From contig NZ_JAHCLT010000003.1 in NCBI RefSeq assembly GCF_020005165.1, forward strand, positions 496,001 through 560,000: a stretch of 64,000 nucleotides of DNA, in the 5' to 3' direction. Below, one piece after another: positions 55,991 through 64,000 of the stretch (position 1 is its first letter; every line of letters starts with the position of its first letter). The notes under the pieces are model-generated. The model was not told the origin of the DNA, did not search any database, and was given only the letters and a program-made list of their open reading frames with translations. This stretch comes from Kangiella taiwanensis. Its GTDB lineage: Bacteria > Pseudomonadota > Gammaproteobacteria > Enterobacterales > Kangiellaceae. Both the position numbers and the translations under genes were made by a program.

Positions 55991-56650
55991 TCACAGCTTG
56001 CCTTGCCCACCTTCTTTAACCCCGCTCTTTGAAACAAAACGTCGAATCATCCGCATAAAGACTTCCGCATCCAAAGAGCCTCTCGAGTCAAATGTCGCAC
56101 TATCGTTTAGGGTAAACTTGGTGGAATCCATGCTGACATTGTCCAACAAAGACGTCATGGTGATATTAGCCTGTAACTTACCTTCCACGACTAACATTTT
56201 CCCTTGCTCTTGCCCAACCGTTGCCTGAAATCCTGTTTTAGGGTCTGGAGAGTACAAAAAGGCGATAACCGTTTCGCCCTGATACCATCGAGGTAACCCC
56301 TGCGGCTCAATTGCAAACAGGCTATGTTCACCTGATTTTTTACGCGGATTAATAAAACCGAACTGGCGGAATGAATATTTTGGAAGCATGCTGACATTAT
56401 CGGTAACGCTACTATTCATCCTGACCGTGATTTCTGTAAAAGGGGTGCCATTACTTGAAATACCATCGGTTACTGACTCAACTGTCCCGTAGATAATAAT
56501 ATGGGCCTGCTCAATCAATTGTTTGAGACTCTGCATTCTAAACTGACTGGCCTCAACAGCATTTATTACTGACAGCAAAAGAAGCAACATGGTAAGAGAA
56601 AAGAATTTGGAAACGCACAGACATCGAGCTTTTGTTTTCTTATTGTTCAT
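55991..56650 (-). CDS. Exported protein of unknown function
   Basis: About 219 residues from ATG 56650; the longest frame adds 20 residues, which is less likely because the signal peptide would be displaced. Hydrophobic core LTMLLLLLSVINAVEAS is followed by SLKQLIEQAHIIIYGTVESV and a beta-rich region with Tyr-Gln-Gly-Glu-Thr in WYQGETVIAFLY. This resembles exported domains of unknown function found in marine gammaproteobacteria. It lies between the two two-component systems, 125 bp after the NarL regulator. Confidence 0.65.
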   Translation of the reverse strand: MNNKKTKARCLCVSKFFSLTMLLLLLSVINAVEASQFRMQSLKQLIEQAHIIIYGTVESVTDGISSNGTPFTEITVRMNSSVTDNVSMLPKYSFRQFGFINPRKKSGEHSLFAIEPQGLPRWYQGETVIAFLYSPDPKTGFQATVGQEQGKMLVVEGKLQANITMTSLLDNVSMDSTKFTLNDSATFDSRGSLDAEVFMRMIRRFVSKSGVKEGGQGKL

Positions 56651-56774
56651 ACGCTCTGCAGTAGCCACCAGTGTCATCCAACATTGAGTCATTATAGGTA
56701 GGGCTTGCACTAGACTAAATCAGGGTTTCCCTGATTTTTGAAGATATTAGCAGAAAATCTTGATAAACAAGACG

Positions 56775-57431
56775 CTAGCTTTCGTTATGAATCAAGCCAA
56801 TCCGAATGGCAAAGCGAACCAACCCTGGTACATCGTGAATCCCAAGCCGATCCATTAATTGAGCTCGGTGACTTTCTACAGTTTTCACACTGACACACAA
56901 TTTATCTGCAATGTCTTTGGTGCTGCTTCCTTCTGCGATCAGCTGTAATATTTGTCGCTGGCGAGGTGTTAACACATCCAGCTCGTTGTGTAAGCCAGCT
57001 TTTTCCTTAATAAAGCGTTGAACAACTTCGTCATCAATACCTTGGCTCAAGTAACGCACATTATTCATCACTGCCTTAATCGCTGTTGCCAGCTCTTCGA
57101 ATGCAGAGTCTTTAATTAAATACCCATCAGCACCAGCCTTCCAGGCTCGTGCAACATACTCTGGGCCAGCATGCATCGACAGCATTAAAATTTTTATATC
57201 GTTATTTTGTTGCTTAACTCGCTCTACGACTTCAAGGCCATTTAAACTAGGCAACGTAATGTCTAACACGATTAATGTTGGTGATAACTGTCTAGCTAAG
57301 TTCACCACGTCAAGACCATCACCCGTTTCAAAAATTTCACCCACTTCAGGCATTGCCTGCACTAGCGTTTTAATGCCTTCTCTTACTAAGGTGTGGTCGT
57401 CTGCCAGTATTAATTTTTCTATTTGCTTCAC
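56775..57431 (-). CDS. NarL/FixJ-family response regulator
   Basis: A 218-residue regulator: receiver with Asp57 (LIVLDITLPSLNG) and Lys in GYLIKDSAF; LuxR-type helix-turn-helix (LTPRQRQILQLIAEGSS, then VKTVESHRAQLMDRLG). Its start overlaps the propeller kinase stop by 4 bp, so they are a pair. Confidence 0.95.
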   Translation of the reverse strand: MKQIEKLILADDHTLVREGIKTLVQAMPEVGEIFETGDGLDVVNLARQLSPTLIVLDITLPSLNGLEVVERVKQQNNDIKILMLSMHAGPEYVARAWKAGADGYLIKDSAFEELATAIKAVMNNVRYLSQGIDDEVVQRFIKEKAGLHNELDVLTPRQRQILQLIAEGSSTKDIADKLCVSVKTVESHRAQLMDRLGIHDVPGLVRFAIRIGLIHNES

Positions 57432-60400
57432 CGTGGAATTCTCGCTTCAATTGTGCTGCCCTTCCCTAACTCAGAGTAGAGCTTAATTTCCCCCTTAGCT
57501 CCCTTTACTCGCTCCATCATACCAAGTAAGCCCAAGTGCTCACCGTGTTTAATTCGCTCATTAACTGCATCAATATCATAACCCTTTCCGTCATCCTTGA
57601 TGTACACACAAATATGCTCGTTTGCTATTGCTAACTTGATATGCAGTACAGAAGCATTTGCATGGCGTAGCACATTACTGATCGCTTCCTGAATAATCCG
57701 AAAAACTACCACTCGAACATCATGCGAGTTACCAGAAACATCCTGCGCGGCATCAAGCTTAATCGTAAGCCCAGTACGCTCCGCTATGACTTCCAAGTAA
57801 TACTCCAGTGCTGGTACAAGCCCAGCCTCATCCAACAAAGGTGGCCTTAATGACAAAGACACATTCCTTACCTGCTCAATCATGCTATCAACGACTGAAA
57901 TGCTTTGCTCAAGCCGCTCTTTTATAGCCGCTTGATCCTGCAGAGTGTCAATGACTTGTAGGTTAATCTTTGTCGCCGTTAACGTTTGTCCGAGTTCATC
58001 ATGCAACTCACGAGAAATATGTTGCCGCTCTTCTTCTTTGGCGGTTTCAATACGGTTGGTCAGGTTCCTCAAGCCTTTAAATGCAATCTTTAACTCGTGC
58101 TCTTTTTCACGTATATCCTGTAATGCCTTTTCTTTCTGTACCTGTAGCGCGACCAACTCACGGTTCCGAGCCTTTAATTTATTTAGCCTTAAGCGATGCA
58201 TACTAATAATAAATACAGTCACTACAGCTAGAACCAATAACTTAAACCAATTCTCCATCCAAAAAGGCGGTATGACATCAATCTTAAGAGGTTCAGTTTC
58301 TCCCCATACGCCAAATACATCCTGCCCTCTCACCTGAAGCTCATAACTGCCGGGAGCTAAGTTATAGAATGTCACTTCGCGTCGCCCACCAAGATCAATC
58401 CAGTCTTCTTCAGCGTTCATGCGGTACTTATAGTTATGCGGCTTTTCGGAGTAATCTAAAACTGTAAACTCAACTGAGAATACATCCCCGTAATCAACCT
58501 CCTGCTTATCCAAGCGATGGGATAACAATGTGTCAGACTGCCCACTGTCAGCACTACTTCGCAAGGTGTCTACACTGGTAATTTTTACTGTTGGCTCAGG
58601 CGGCATGATAAATGGCGTACCTTTGGGTATCGCAAGGACTCCACCTATCCCACCGAAAAACAAATACTGTTGATTTTGCGACGCCGTGGTTCGGTTAAAG
58701 TGAGTAATCAAAAGGCCTGATTCAGCTTTATAGTTTCTGACGTCACCAGTTCGACTATCGAGCTGGCTAATCCCTTCACGGCTGGCTAGCCAATACAACC
58801 CGTTGATGTCTTGCTGGATACTCATGATGACGTTAGATGCTAGTCCATCAGCCTCTCCCCATCCTTTAAACTTTACACTATGCTCATCGATTAGTTGATA
58901 CGCCCCACCGCCATTTGTTGCAACCCAGAGATCGCCATCATGTCCTTGATAGAGGTGCGTGATGTTATCGCTCAATAACCCGTGCTGTTCTTTATTGTGA
59001 CGACCAAAGCGTTGACAACTCCAAGGAGAGATTTGGCACCGGTTGAGTCCACTAGAGCGAGTGCCAACCCACAAGATGTTATCATCGGTTTTTAAGATCG
59101 TTGTAATGTAATAACCACTCAATGAATTGGGGTCATCTGTCCTGTGACTGTACGACTTAAAGGCATCTTGGGTATGCTCTTTCCAATAGAGGCCTTCAGC
59201 GCCTGTTCCGATCCAAACACCATCATCAGTAGCAACTAAACTATTAATATAGCCTTTACCAATACTCGTTTCGTCTTCAACCGAGTGTTGATAATAACGA
59301 CCGACACCATCCTTTTGAATTTGCCATAACCCTGTTGATGACCCTGCATAAACCCAGTCTTTATGCTTGGTAATAGACAATATACCTTCAGCTGCAAAGA
59401 TTTGATTGGAAGCTAGTTGCTTTGATACCAACCCTGTTTCGACATCCAACATTTGAGCACCACCACCAAAAGTGCCAACCATCTGATGTGAGTTATCGGA
59501 GTACAAAGCAGTCACATTATGATTACTCAATCGGTAATCATCGCTGTCACCATTCCCCAGAAAGTGAAAAGGAAGCTGCCCCAAGCGTGCGACATAAACA
59601 CCGCCCCCCCAAGTACCGACAAATAGCTTTCCTTTATGGTACTCCAGCGCCAACACGGGTAAAGTCGGTAGCTGGCCGCTGCTTCCTAACGGGTTTGAGT
59701 TAAAAGCATCATAACGGTTTGACTCTGGGTTATAGCGCAACACACCTCGGCTCATGGTCCCTATTAATAACTCTCCGCGAGCAGTCCACTCTAATGAAAC
59801 AATAGCAGGATGCTCTTCACCTTCTCTTAAACCGACCATTCTTGCTTCGCGCGTGCTAGGGTTGTAATTTATTAAACCTCTGCGCGTGCCTAACCAAAAG
59901 CTACCATCTTTAGCCTGCTTAATTGCAAACACTTCATCATTGAAACTATCCCCTGTAAGCCCGCTGAGGCGGTGACGAACAAAGGTATCGGAGTCTTTTT
60001 CTTTGACATTAATTCCACCACCGACCGTGGTGATCCATAAATTATGGTCTCTATCAATAAAGAGGTTGTAGATATAGTCGTTACTTATGGTGTTAGGTTG
60101 CCCCTTTACAAAGTAGTGGCGGTCAAAGTCTCCGCTAGAAAAGTGTAATTGATTAAGACCAATATCGGTGCCAACCCAGTAGCTGCCATCATCCATTTCA
60201 ACAATGTCATAAACGCTATCGTTACTCAGCGTAGACGGATCATTAGAGGTGTGGCGATATGTTTTGAACTGTCTAGTGTTAGGGTTGTAATAATTTAAAC
60301 CCGCGGTATTCGTCGATACCCAAATATTACCTTTACTATCCTCATAAAGGTTTCGAATATCTGTATCGCTGATGGTATTCGGGGTATGAATGTCAGGTTT

Positions 60401-60619
60401 GAAGTGGGTAGCAGAGTAACCATCGTAGCGAAATACCCCCTCTCTTGAGCCCACCCACAAGAAACCTTGTGTATCAACTAATAAACTCGAGACGACTTCC
60501 GCCTCCAAGCCACGGCCCTGCCCCAAGGGGTAGTAAGTGACTTCTGCTCTCAGTGTATTAATACAAAGATACACTAGAGCAACGGTAGTCATAGCAGATA
60601 TGCGCAGGATCTTAATCAT
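57428..60619 (-). CDS. Two-component propeller sensor histidine kinase (Reg_prop, Y_Y_Y, HisKA_3)
   Basis: A 1063-residue sensor from ATG 60619. A signal peptide (LCINTLRA) leads into two seven-bladed periplasmic propellers made of Reg_prop repeats (many copies of the GxxWVGT-x-G-L pattern). A Y_Y_Y domain follows (near LDYSEKPHNYKYRMN), then one membrane helix and a NarX-type kinase: HisKA_3 ISRELHDELGQTLTATK and ATPase with NVLRHANAS and DDGKGYDI. This class senses polymer-derived or cell-envelope signals in Bacteroidetes and some gammaproteobacteria; its ligand here is unknown. Confidence 0.94.
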   Translation of the reverse strand: MIKILRISAMTTVALVYLCINTLRAEVTYYPLGQGRGLEAEVVSSLLVDTQGFLWVGSREGVFRYDGYSATHFKPDIHTPNTISDTDIRNLYEDSKGNIWVSTNTAGLNYYNPNTRQFKTYRHTSNDPSTLSNDSVYDIVEMDDGSYWVGTDIGLNQLHFSSGDFDRHYFVKGQPNTISNDYIYNLFIDRDHNLWITTVGGGINVKEKDSDTFVRHRLSGLTGDSFNDEVFAIKQAKDGSFWLGTRRGLINYNPSTREARMVGLREGEEHPAIVSLEWTARGELLIGTMSRGVLRYNPESNRYDAFNSNPLGSSGQLPTLPVLALEYHKGKLFVGTWGGGVYVARLGQLPFHFLGNGDSDDYRLSNHNVTALYSDNSHQMVGTFGGGAQMLDVETGLVSKQLASNQIFAAEGILSITKHKDWVYAGSSTGLWQIQKDGVGRYYQHSVEDETSIGKGYINSLVATDDGVWIGTGAEGLYWKEHTQDAFKSYSHRTDDPNSLSGYYITTILKTDDNILWVGTRSSGLNRCQISPWSCQRFGRHNKEQHGLLSDNITHLYQGHDGDLWVATNGGGAYQLIDEHSVKFKGWGEADGLASNVIMSIQQDINGLYWLASREGISQLDSRTGDVRNYKAESGLLITHFNRTTASQNQQYLFFGGIGGVLAIPKGTPFIMPPEPTVKITSVDTLRSSADSGQSDTLLSHRLDKQEVDYGDVFSVEFTVLDYSEKPHNYKYRMNAEEDWIDLGGRREVTFYNLAPGSYELQVRGQDVFGVWGETEPLKIDVIPPFWMENWFKLLVLAVVTVFIISMHRLRLNKLKARNRELVALQVQKEKALQDIREKEHELKIAFKGLRNLTNRIETAKEEERQHISRELHDELGQTLTATKINLQVIDTLQDQAAIKERLEQSISVVDSMIEQVRNVSLSLRPPLLDEAGLVPALEYYLEVIAERTGLTIKLDAAQDVSGNSHDVRVVVFRIIQEAISNVLRHANASVLHIKLAIANEHICVYIKDDGKGYDIDAVNERIKHGEHLGLLGMMERVKGAKGEIKLYSELGKGSTIEARIPR

Positions 60620-60703
60620 GGTTTCTCGCAAAAAGGGGTTACTTTGAATATAAGTGAAGTCACTGCATAAAATCAATTAAGTCCAGAGATTATGCTACAA
60701 CGC

Positions 60704-60730
60704 AAAAAAGGCGGCCTTGGGGCCGCCTTT
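60704..60730 (-). terminator. Intrinsic terminator after protease 2
   Basis: AAAGGCGGCC and GGCCGCCTTT pair around TTGG; on the minus strand it ends in TTTTTT, so it stops protease 2 transcription before the propeller kinase promoter region. Confidence 0.92.
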
Positions 60731-60754
60731 CATATCGATATCAAAATACCGGTA

Positions 60755-63700
60755 TTATTTAAGTAAATAGGCTCGAACCATTGTTTGATCCACTGTTGAG
60801 CCATTGTAATCCGACAGAATTACACGCAAGTGAACATACTGACCTGCTTCTGAATCGTTTGGAATCGTTACAGACCAATTGTCACCAGACTGAGTAGCAT
60901 CTACTGACTGCCACTCGATACGTGGCCAATTTGTATTGCGGTGAGTTCCGTACCCATACTCAACGTGTACAGATGATAGCGGCACACTGCCAAGACCATC
61001 AACCAAACCTTCAATTGAGAATGTTATAGGCTCGCCCGCCGCTACTGTGTTATCCATGTCTAAAGGAATATCAATGCTCGGTACGATAACAGGTTGAGGA
61101 CCTTGCATAGAGCTGTCAGTCATGAAGTTCCATGTCGTGACATGGGCAACACCAATACGCTGATTAGCCGTCCCAACTTCCGCCATTCTTGTAAAACCAG
61201 AGTCAATGGTCACAAGCGCAGGAGCATCAGGTAGCGCCACCATACCGTTTGCTTGTGGTGAAACTCTTTCACCATTGACATGAATACGGCTAAGAATACG
61301 GTCACGTAATCCACTTGCAGCAACACTATCATGACCAGCAGCATCACCAAAGTGTGGAATACTGAACTTCATCTCGTTGTTAAAACGATTTGCCAGCACA
61401 GTATTATTCGTCAACTGGCTTGAACCAAACGGACCTTTATACCAAGTAGTTTCTTCGGATTGTCCACGACTAAACACTCTTGGGCCATCAAAGCTACCGC
61501 CACCATTAACACGCATTGGCATAACTTTGTTGGTCCAACCCAATGTCTCAGGCGTGAAGTACTCAACACGCTCGATAGGTGCCAAAATAGTTTGTGAAGT
61601 ACCTGTCGAATAGAAACCTGATGCGCCTGGCACGTGAGCGTAAACGTCAGCATAAATAATGCGCTCATCACCCTGTGAGAAATACTGGGCAGTGATAGAA
61701 GCTAAATCGCTTTCATCAACTTTTACTTTACCAGTTTTGATTTTGCCACTCGACTGATGCGCTAATGAGTAAGCGTATGGAGAGCTTTCAGGTGCAGTAC
61801 CTGACCAATGCAACTCCAGTGGTCCTTCTGACATTTCTTGCTTTAGAACTTCGCCCACATCCGCAGTAACCGTAATGATAGGGAAATCATAGCTACTGGA
61901 GCTAGAGTTATGTCGGCCCACCGAGTTAGGGAAGTTAGCAATCAAACCGGCAACACCAGCATTCCTAGCATATACAGCTTGTTGGCCCAACAAAGTGCTA
62001 ATGTCGATTAGCGCAATTTTGCCCTCTACATCCACTTCACTGAACGCTTGCGAGCTTCCGTCTCCAGCATAAACAACCTCAAGGCTGCCTTCGCCATTAA
62101 ACATCCGAGCTAAACTTGGCGACAAATATTCGATAGCAGTACCGTTACTGGTCGCTAACTCTGGCATCGGAGTGGTCGCGCGAGTGGTTACAGCAAAATT
62201 GAAGTTTTCATCGTAACCATGAGACCAGCCATAAACGGCCTCAACATATTTTGGCGCGTAATCGAACGCTCCAGCTTTAAGCCTATCATTTGCACTCATA
62301 TCGTAAGTGAAACCACCACTGAAACCTTGCATATCAATCGGGTTGCCAGCCTCAAACTCGATCTCACTGGCATTACGAGCATCAAGCACAACCTCAGTAC
62401 TGCCATCAATTTTACGATCTAAGTCTGCCATGAACGATACCGACTCAACCAAACCTTGATTGGTTGGCTCATCACGCGTCATGATGCTTGATACGATGCT
62501 AAAACGACCAGAAGGCACATTTAAGCGAACTTCCCCGTTAGTGTAGCCAAAGCGGTTCACAACTTGGTCTTCATGATTAAGCAACGTCACGGTTGATGGC
62601 GACTCAGCTGGATTACCAAAGCGGTCAAAAGCTGTAATGGTTAACTCAGACTTCGGCTCTTCAAACCAAACCGATACAGGAACCGTAACTTTATCGCCTT
62701 GGTTTGATGTACCCACCAGACGACCTGTAATCGTTCCATATGCACTATTACGAAGCGCAGCAGAGGCATCTACCGTAACAGGAACATTAGCTTCTCCGTG
62801 GGCTGGCACCACAACTTTTCTGGTGTTCAGTTTAACCAACTTAGCAGGAACATTCGTATCACCGTCATCGCCTATCATTTTCAACTTTAGATGCAAGGTG
62901 ATATCGCTATCACTAATATTGCTAAGCGTTATCTGCTTTTCCACAACATCATATTCGTAAGGGCTATAAAAATTACCCAAGCTTAAATTAGGCTGACCAA
63001 TAATGTTTTGCGAAACGGCACGTGCAACATCCATTGGACCAGCACCCTGCTCCATAATTGGTGCATCAGTATCAAATACTGAGGATGTTAACATTGCCTT
63101 GAGCTCTGCTGGTGATAGCTCAGGATTTGCCTGTAGAACCACGGCTGCGCCACCTGCAACATGAGGTGTAGCCATTGAAGTACCTGACAATAAACGGTAC
63201 TCATTACCACTGATACCACCCGTAGAAGCAGACACTACGTCAACGCCTTGAGATGCAATATCAGGCTTTGCAGTTTTACCATCTATCGACGGACCACGAC
63301 TTGAAAATTCAGCGGTATTACCATTTCGGTCAATAGCGCCAACGGTCAAAGCCTTTGGTGAACACCCAGGAGTGGACACGGTTTGGCGAACGTAACTATT
63401 GCCTGCGGCCACCACAAATAACGCTTGCTCACTCAATACTTCTAACATATCGACAGTAGGCCCAACACAATCAGAACCACCAGAGGCTCCGAGAGACATG
63501 TTCACAACGTTAGCGCCACTTTCTACAGCCCAGATCATACCCTGCAGAATACCACTCATTGAGCCAGAGCCATTGTCGTTTAATACTTTACCCACCAGTA
63601 GCTTTGCGCCTGGTGCAACACCGGTGTACATACCTTCAGAAGCAACACCAGTACCAGCGATCGAGCCCGCTACGTGTGTGCCGTGACCATCCAAATCTTG

Positions 63701-64000
63701 ACCTTCAGAACCCCAGACAAAAGATTGAACATCAATAACTTGACCATTCAAATCAGGGTGAGCAAAGTCATAACCAGTATCCAACACCGCGACTGTTACG
63801 CCAGTGCCATCAAAACCCGCCTGATATGCAGAGAGCGCTCCCGTTAAAGGAACCGTTGGTGAAGGTAAACCGACATCCATAGACTGATAAACCTTATCAA
63901 GCCATACAGACTTGATGCGATTGTCACTAGTCAAGTCACTGTATGATTCACCAATACCGTCCTTATCAATCGACATGGTGGCACTATCAATCACATCAAA
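60755..64000 (-). CDS. Secreted subtilisin-like protease with PA domain, 5' end cut by window edge
   Basis: S8 peptidase open to the right edge (at least 1081 residues in the window). Triad, counted from the first in-window Met at 63994: Asp72 (VAVLDTGYDFAHPDL), His104 (DGHGTHVAGSIAG), Ser273 (LSGTSMATPHVAGGAA); Asn in VVAAGNS is the oxyanion residue. An FN3-like domain follows, then a protease-associated (PA) domain (FSEVDVEGKIALIDI to NFPNSVGRH), and beta domains to the end. The propeptide start lies outside. Downstream terminator at 60704. Confidence 0.93.
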   Translation of the reverse strand, partial: FDVIDSATMSIDKDGIGESYSDLTSDNRIKSVWLDKVYQSMDVGLPSPTVPLTGALSAYQAGFDGTGVTVAVLDTGYDFAHPDLNGQVIDVQSFVWGSEGQDLDGHGTHVAGSIAGTGVASEGMYTGVAPGAKLLVGKVLNDNGSGSMSGILQGMIWAVESGANVVNMSLGASGGSDCVGPTVDMLEVLSEQALFVVAAGNSYVRQTVSTPGCSPKALTVGAIDRNGNTAEFSSRGPSIDGKTAKPDIASQGVDVVSASTGGISGNEYRLLSGTSMATPHVAGGAAVVLQANPELSPAELKAMLTSSVFDTDAPIMEQGAGPMDVARAVSQNIIGQPNLSLGNFYSPYEYDVVEKQITLSNISDSDITLHLKLKMIGDDGDTNVPAKLVKLNTRKVVVPAHGEANVPVTVDASAALRNSAYGTITGRLVGTSNQGDKVTVPVSVWFEEPKSELTITAFDRFGNPAESPSTVTLLNHEDQVVNRFGYTNGEVRLNVPSGRFSIVSSIMTRDEPTNQGLVESVSFMADLDRKIDGSTEVVLDARNASEIEFEAGNPIDMQGFSGGFTYDMSANDRLKAGAFDYAPKYVEAVYGWSHGYDENFNFAVTTRATTPMPELATSNGTAIEYLSPSLARMFNGEGSLEVVYAGDGSSQAFSEVDVEGKIALIDISTLLGQQAVYARNAGVAGLIANFPNSVGRHNSSSSSYDFPIITVTADVGEVLKQEMSEGPLELHWSGTAPESSPYAYSLAHQSSGKIKTGKVKVDESDLASITAQYFSQGDERIIYADVYAHVPGASGFYSTGTSQTILAPIERVEYFTPETLGWTNKVMPMRVNGGGSFDGPRVFSRGQSEETTWYKGPFGSSQLTNNTVLANRFNNEMKFSIPHFGDAAGHDSVAASGLRDRILSRIHVNGERVSPQANGMVALPDAPALVTIDSGFTRMAEVGTANQRIGVAHVTTWNFMTDSSMQGPQPVIVPSIDIPLDMDNTVAAGEPITFSIEGLVDGLGSVPLSSVHVEYGYGTHRNTNWPRIEWQSVDATQSGDNWSVTIPNDSEAGQYVHLRVILSDYNGSTVDQTMVRAYLLK

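Overview
The window reads as chromosome of a heterotrophic marine-type gammaproteobacterium. The gene families fit Kangiella or a close relative (inference; no rRNA is present to confirm it). Coding density is high, most genes are on the minus strand, and I see no phage, transposase, CRISPR array, rRNA or tRNA.

Layout, left to right. 1-1357: N-terminus of a secreted protein built of fibronectin type III repeats; the gene leaves the window on the left. 1597-3234: a cytosolic 5'-nucleotidase and the MlaA lipoprotein. 3327-5426: a three-gene RiPP cassette (hvfC, hvfB, hvfA) with a precursor carrying nine EGKCG motifs, an MNIO (DUF692) modifying enzyme and its DUF2063 partner. This is the most unusual biochemistry in the window. 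5573-12397: a complete ccmABCDEFGHI operon for System I cytochrome c maturation with a strong promoter in front. 12493-16946: leuCD and leuB (leucine synthesis) with a divergent LysR regulator. 16981-25085: mixed housekeeping genes (SRPBCC protein, DUF3185, M19 dipeptidase lipoprotein, DUF3820, DEAD-box helicase, pdxB, folE, mnmC). 25082-28297: a kefG-kefB-type K+ efflux operon ending in an orphan fetB permease. 28859-33865: NAD-kinase-like protein, epmC, prmB, plsC, sixA and adenosine kinase. 33949-40997: a two-repeat QueD-like protein, a very large AsmA-family protein, xthA and an M61 peptidase.

41491-48791 is a vitamin B12 hub. A btuB-type receptor, a PduO-type adenosyltransferase and a DUF6580 membrane protein lie behind a clear cobalamin riboswitch. 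They are divergent from metH, which carries a MetJ-like operator. 49163-64000 holds two very large secreted subtilisin-like proteases bracketing two two-component systems: an OmpR-type regulator with a TPR sensor kinase, and a NarL-type regulator with a beta-propeller (Reg_prop/Y_Y_Y) sensor kinase. An exported protein of unknown function lies between them. I infer that the two signalling systems serve extracellular protein or polymer degradation, but nothing in the sequence proves the link.

Non-coding structure includes two copies of a multi-hairpin dispersed repeat of about 155-165 bp (13672-13836 and 21056-21210), a REP-like palindrome (20960-20982), a 12-bp intercistronic stem-loop between hvfA and hvfB, a perfect 14-bp inverted repeat in the leader of protease 1, and several intrinsic terminators. 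Many predicted longest-ORF starts were moved inward to ATG, GTG or TTG codons with better ribosome binding sites or family-typical N-termini; each case is noted.
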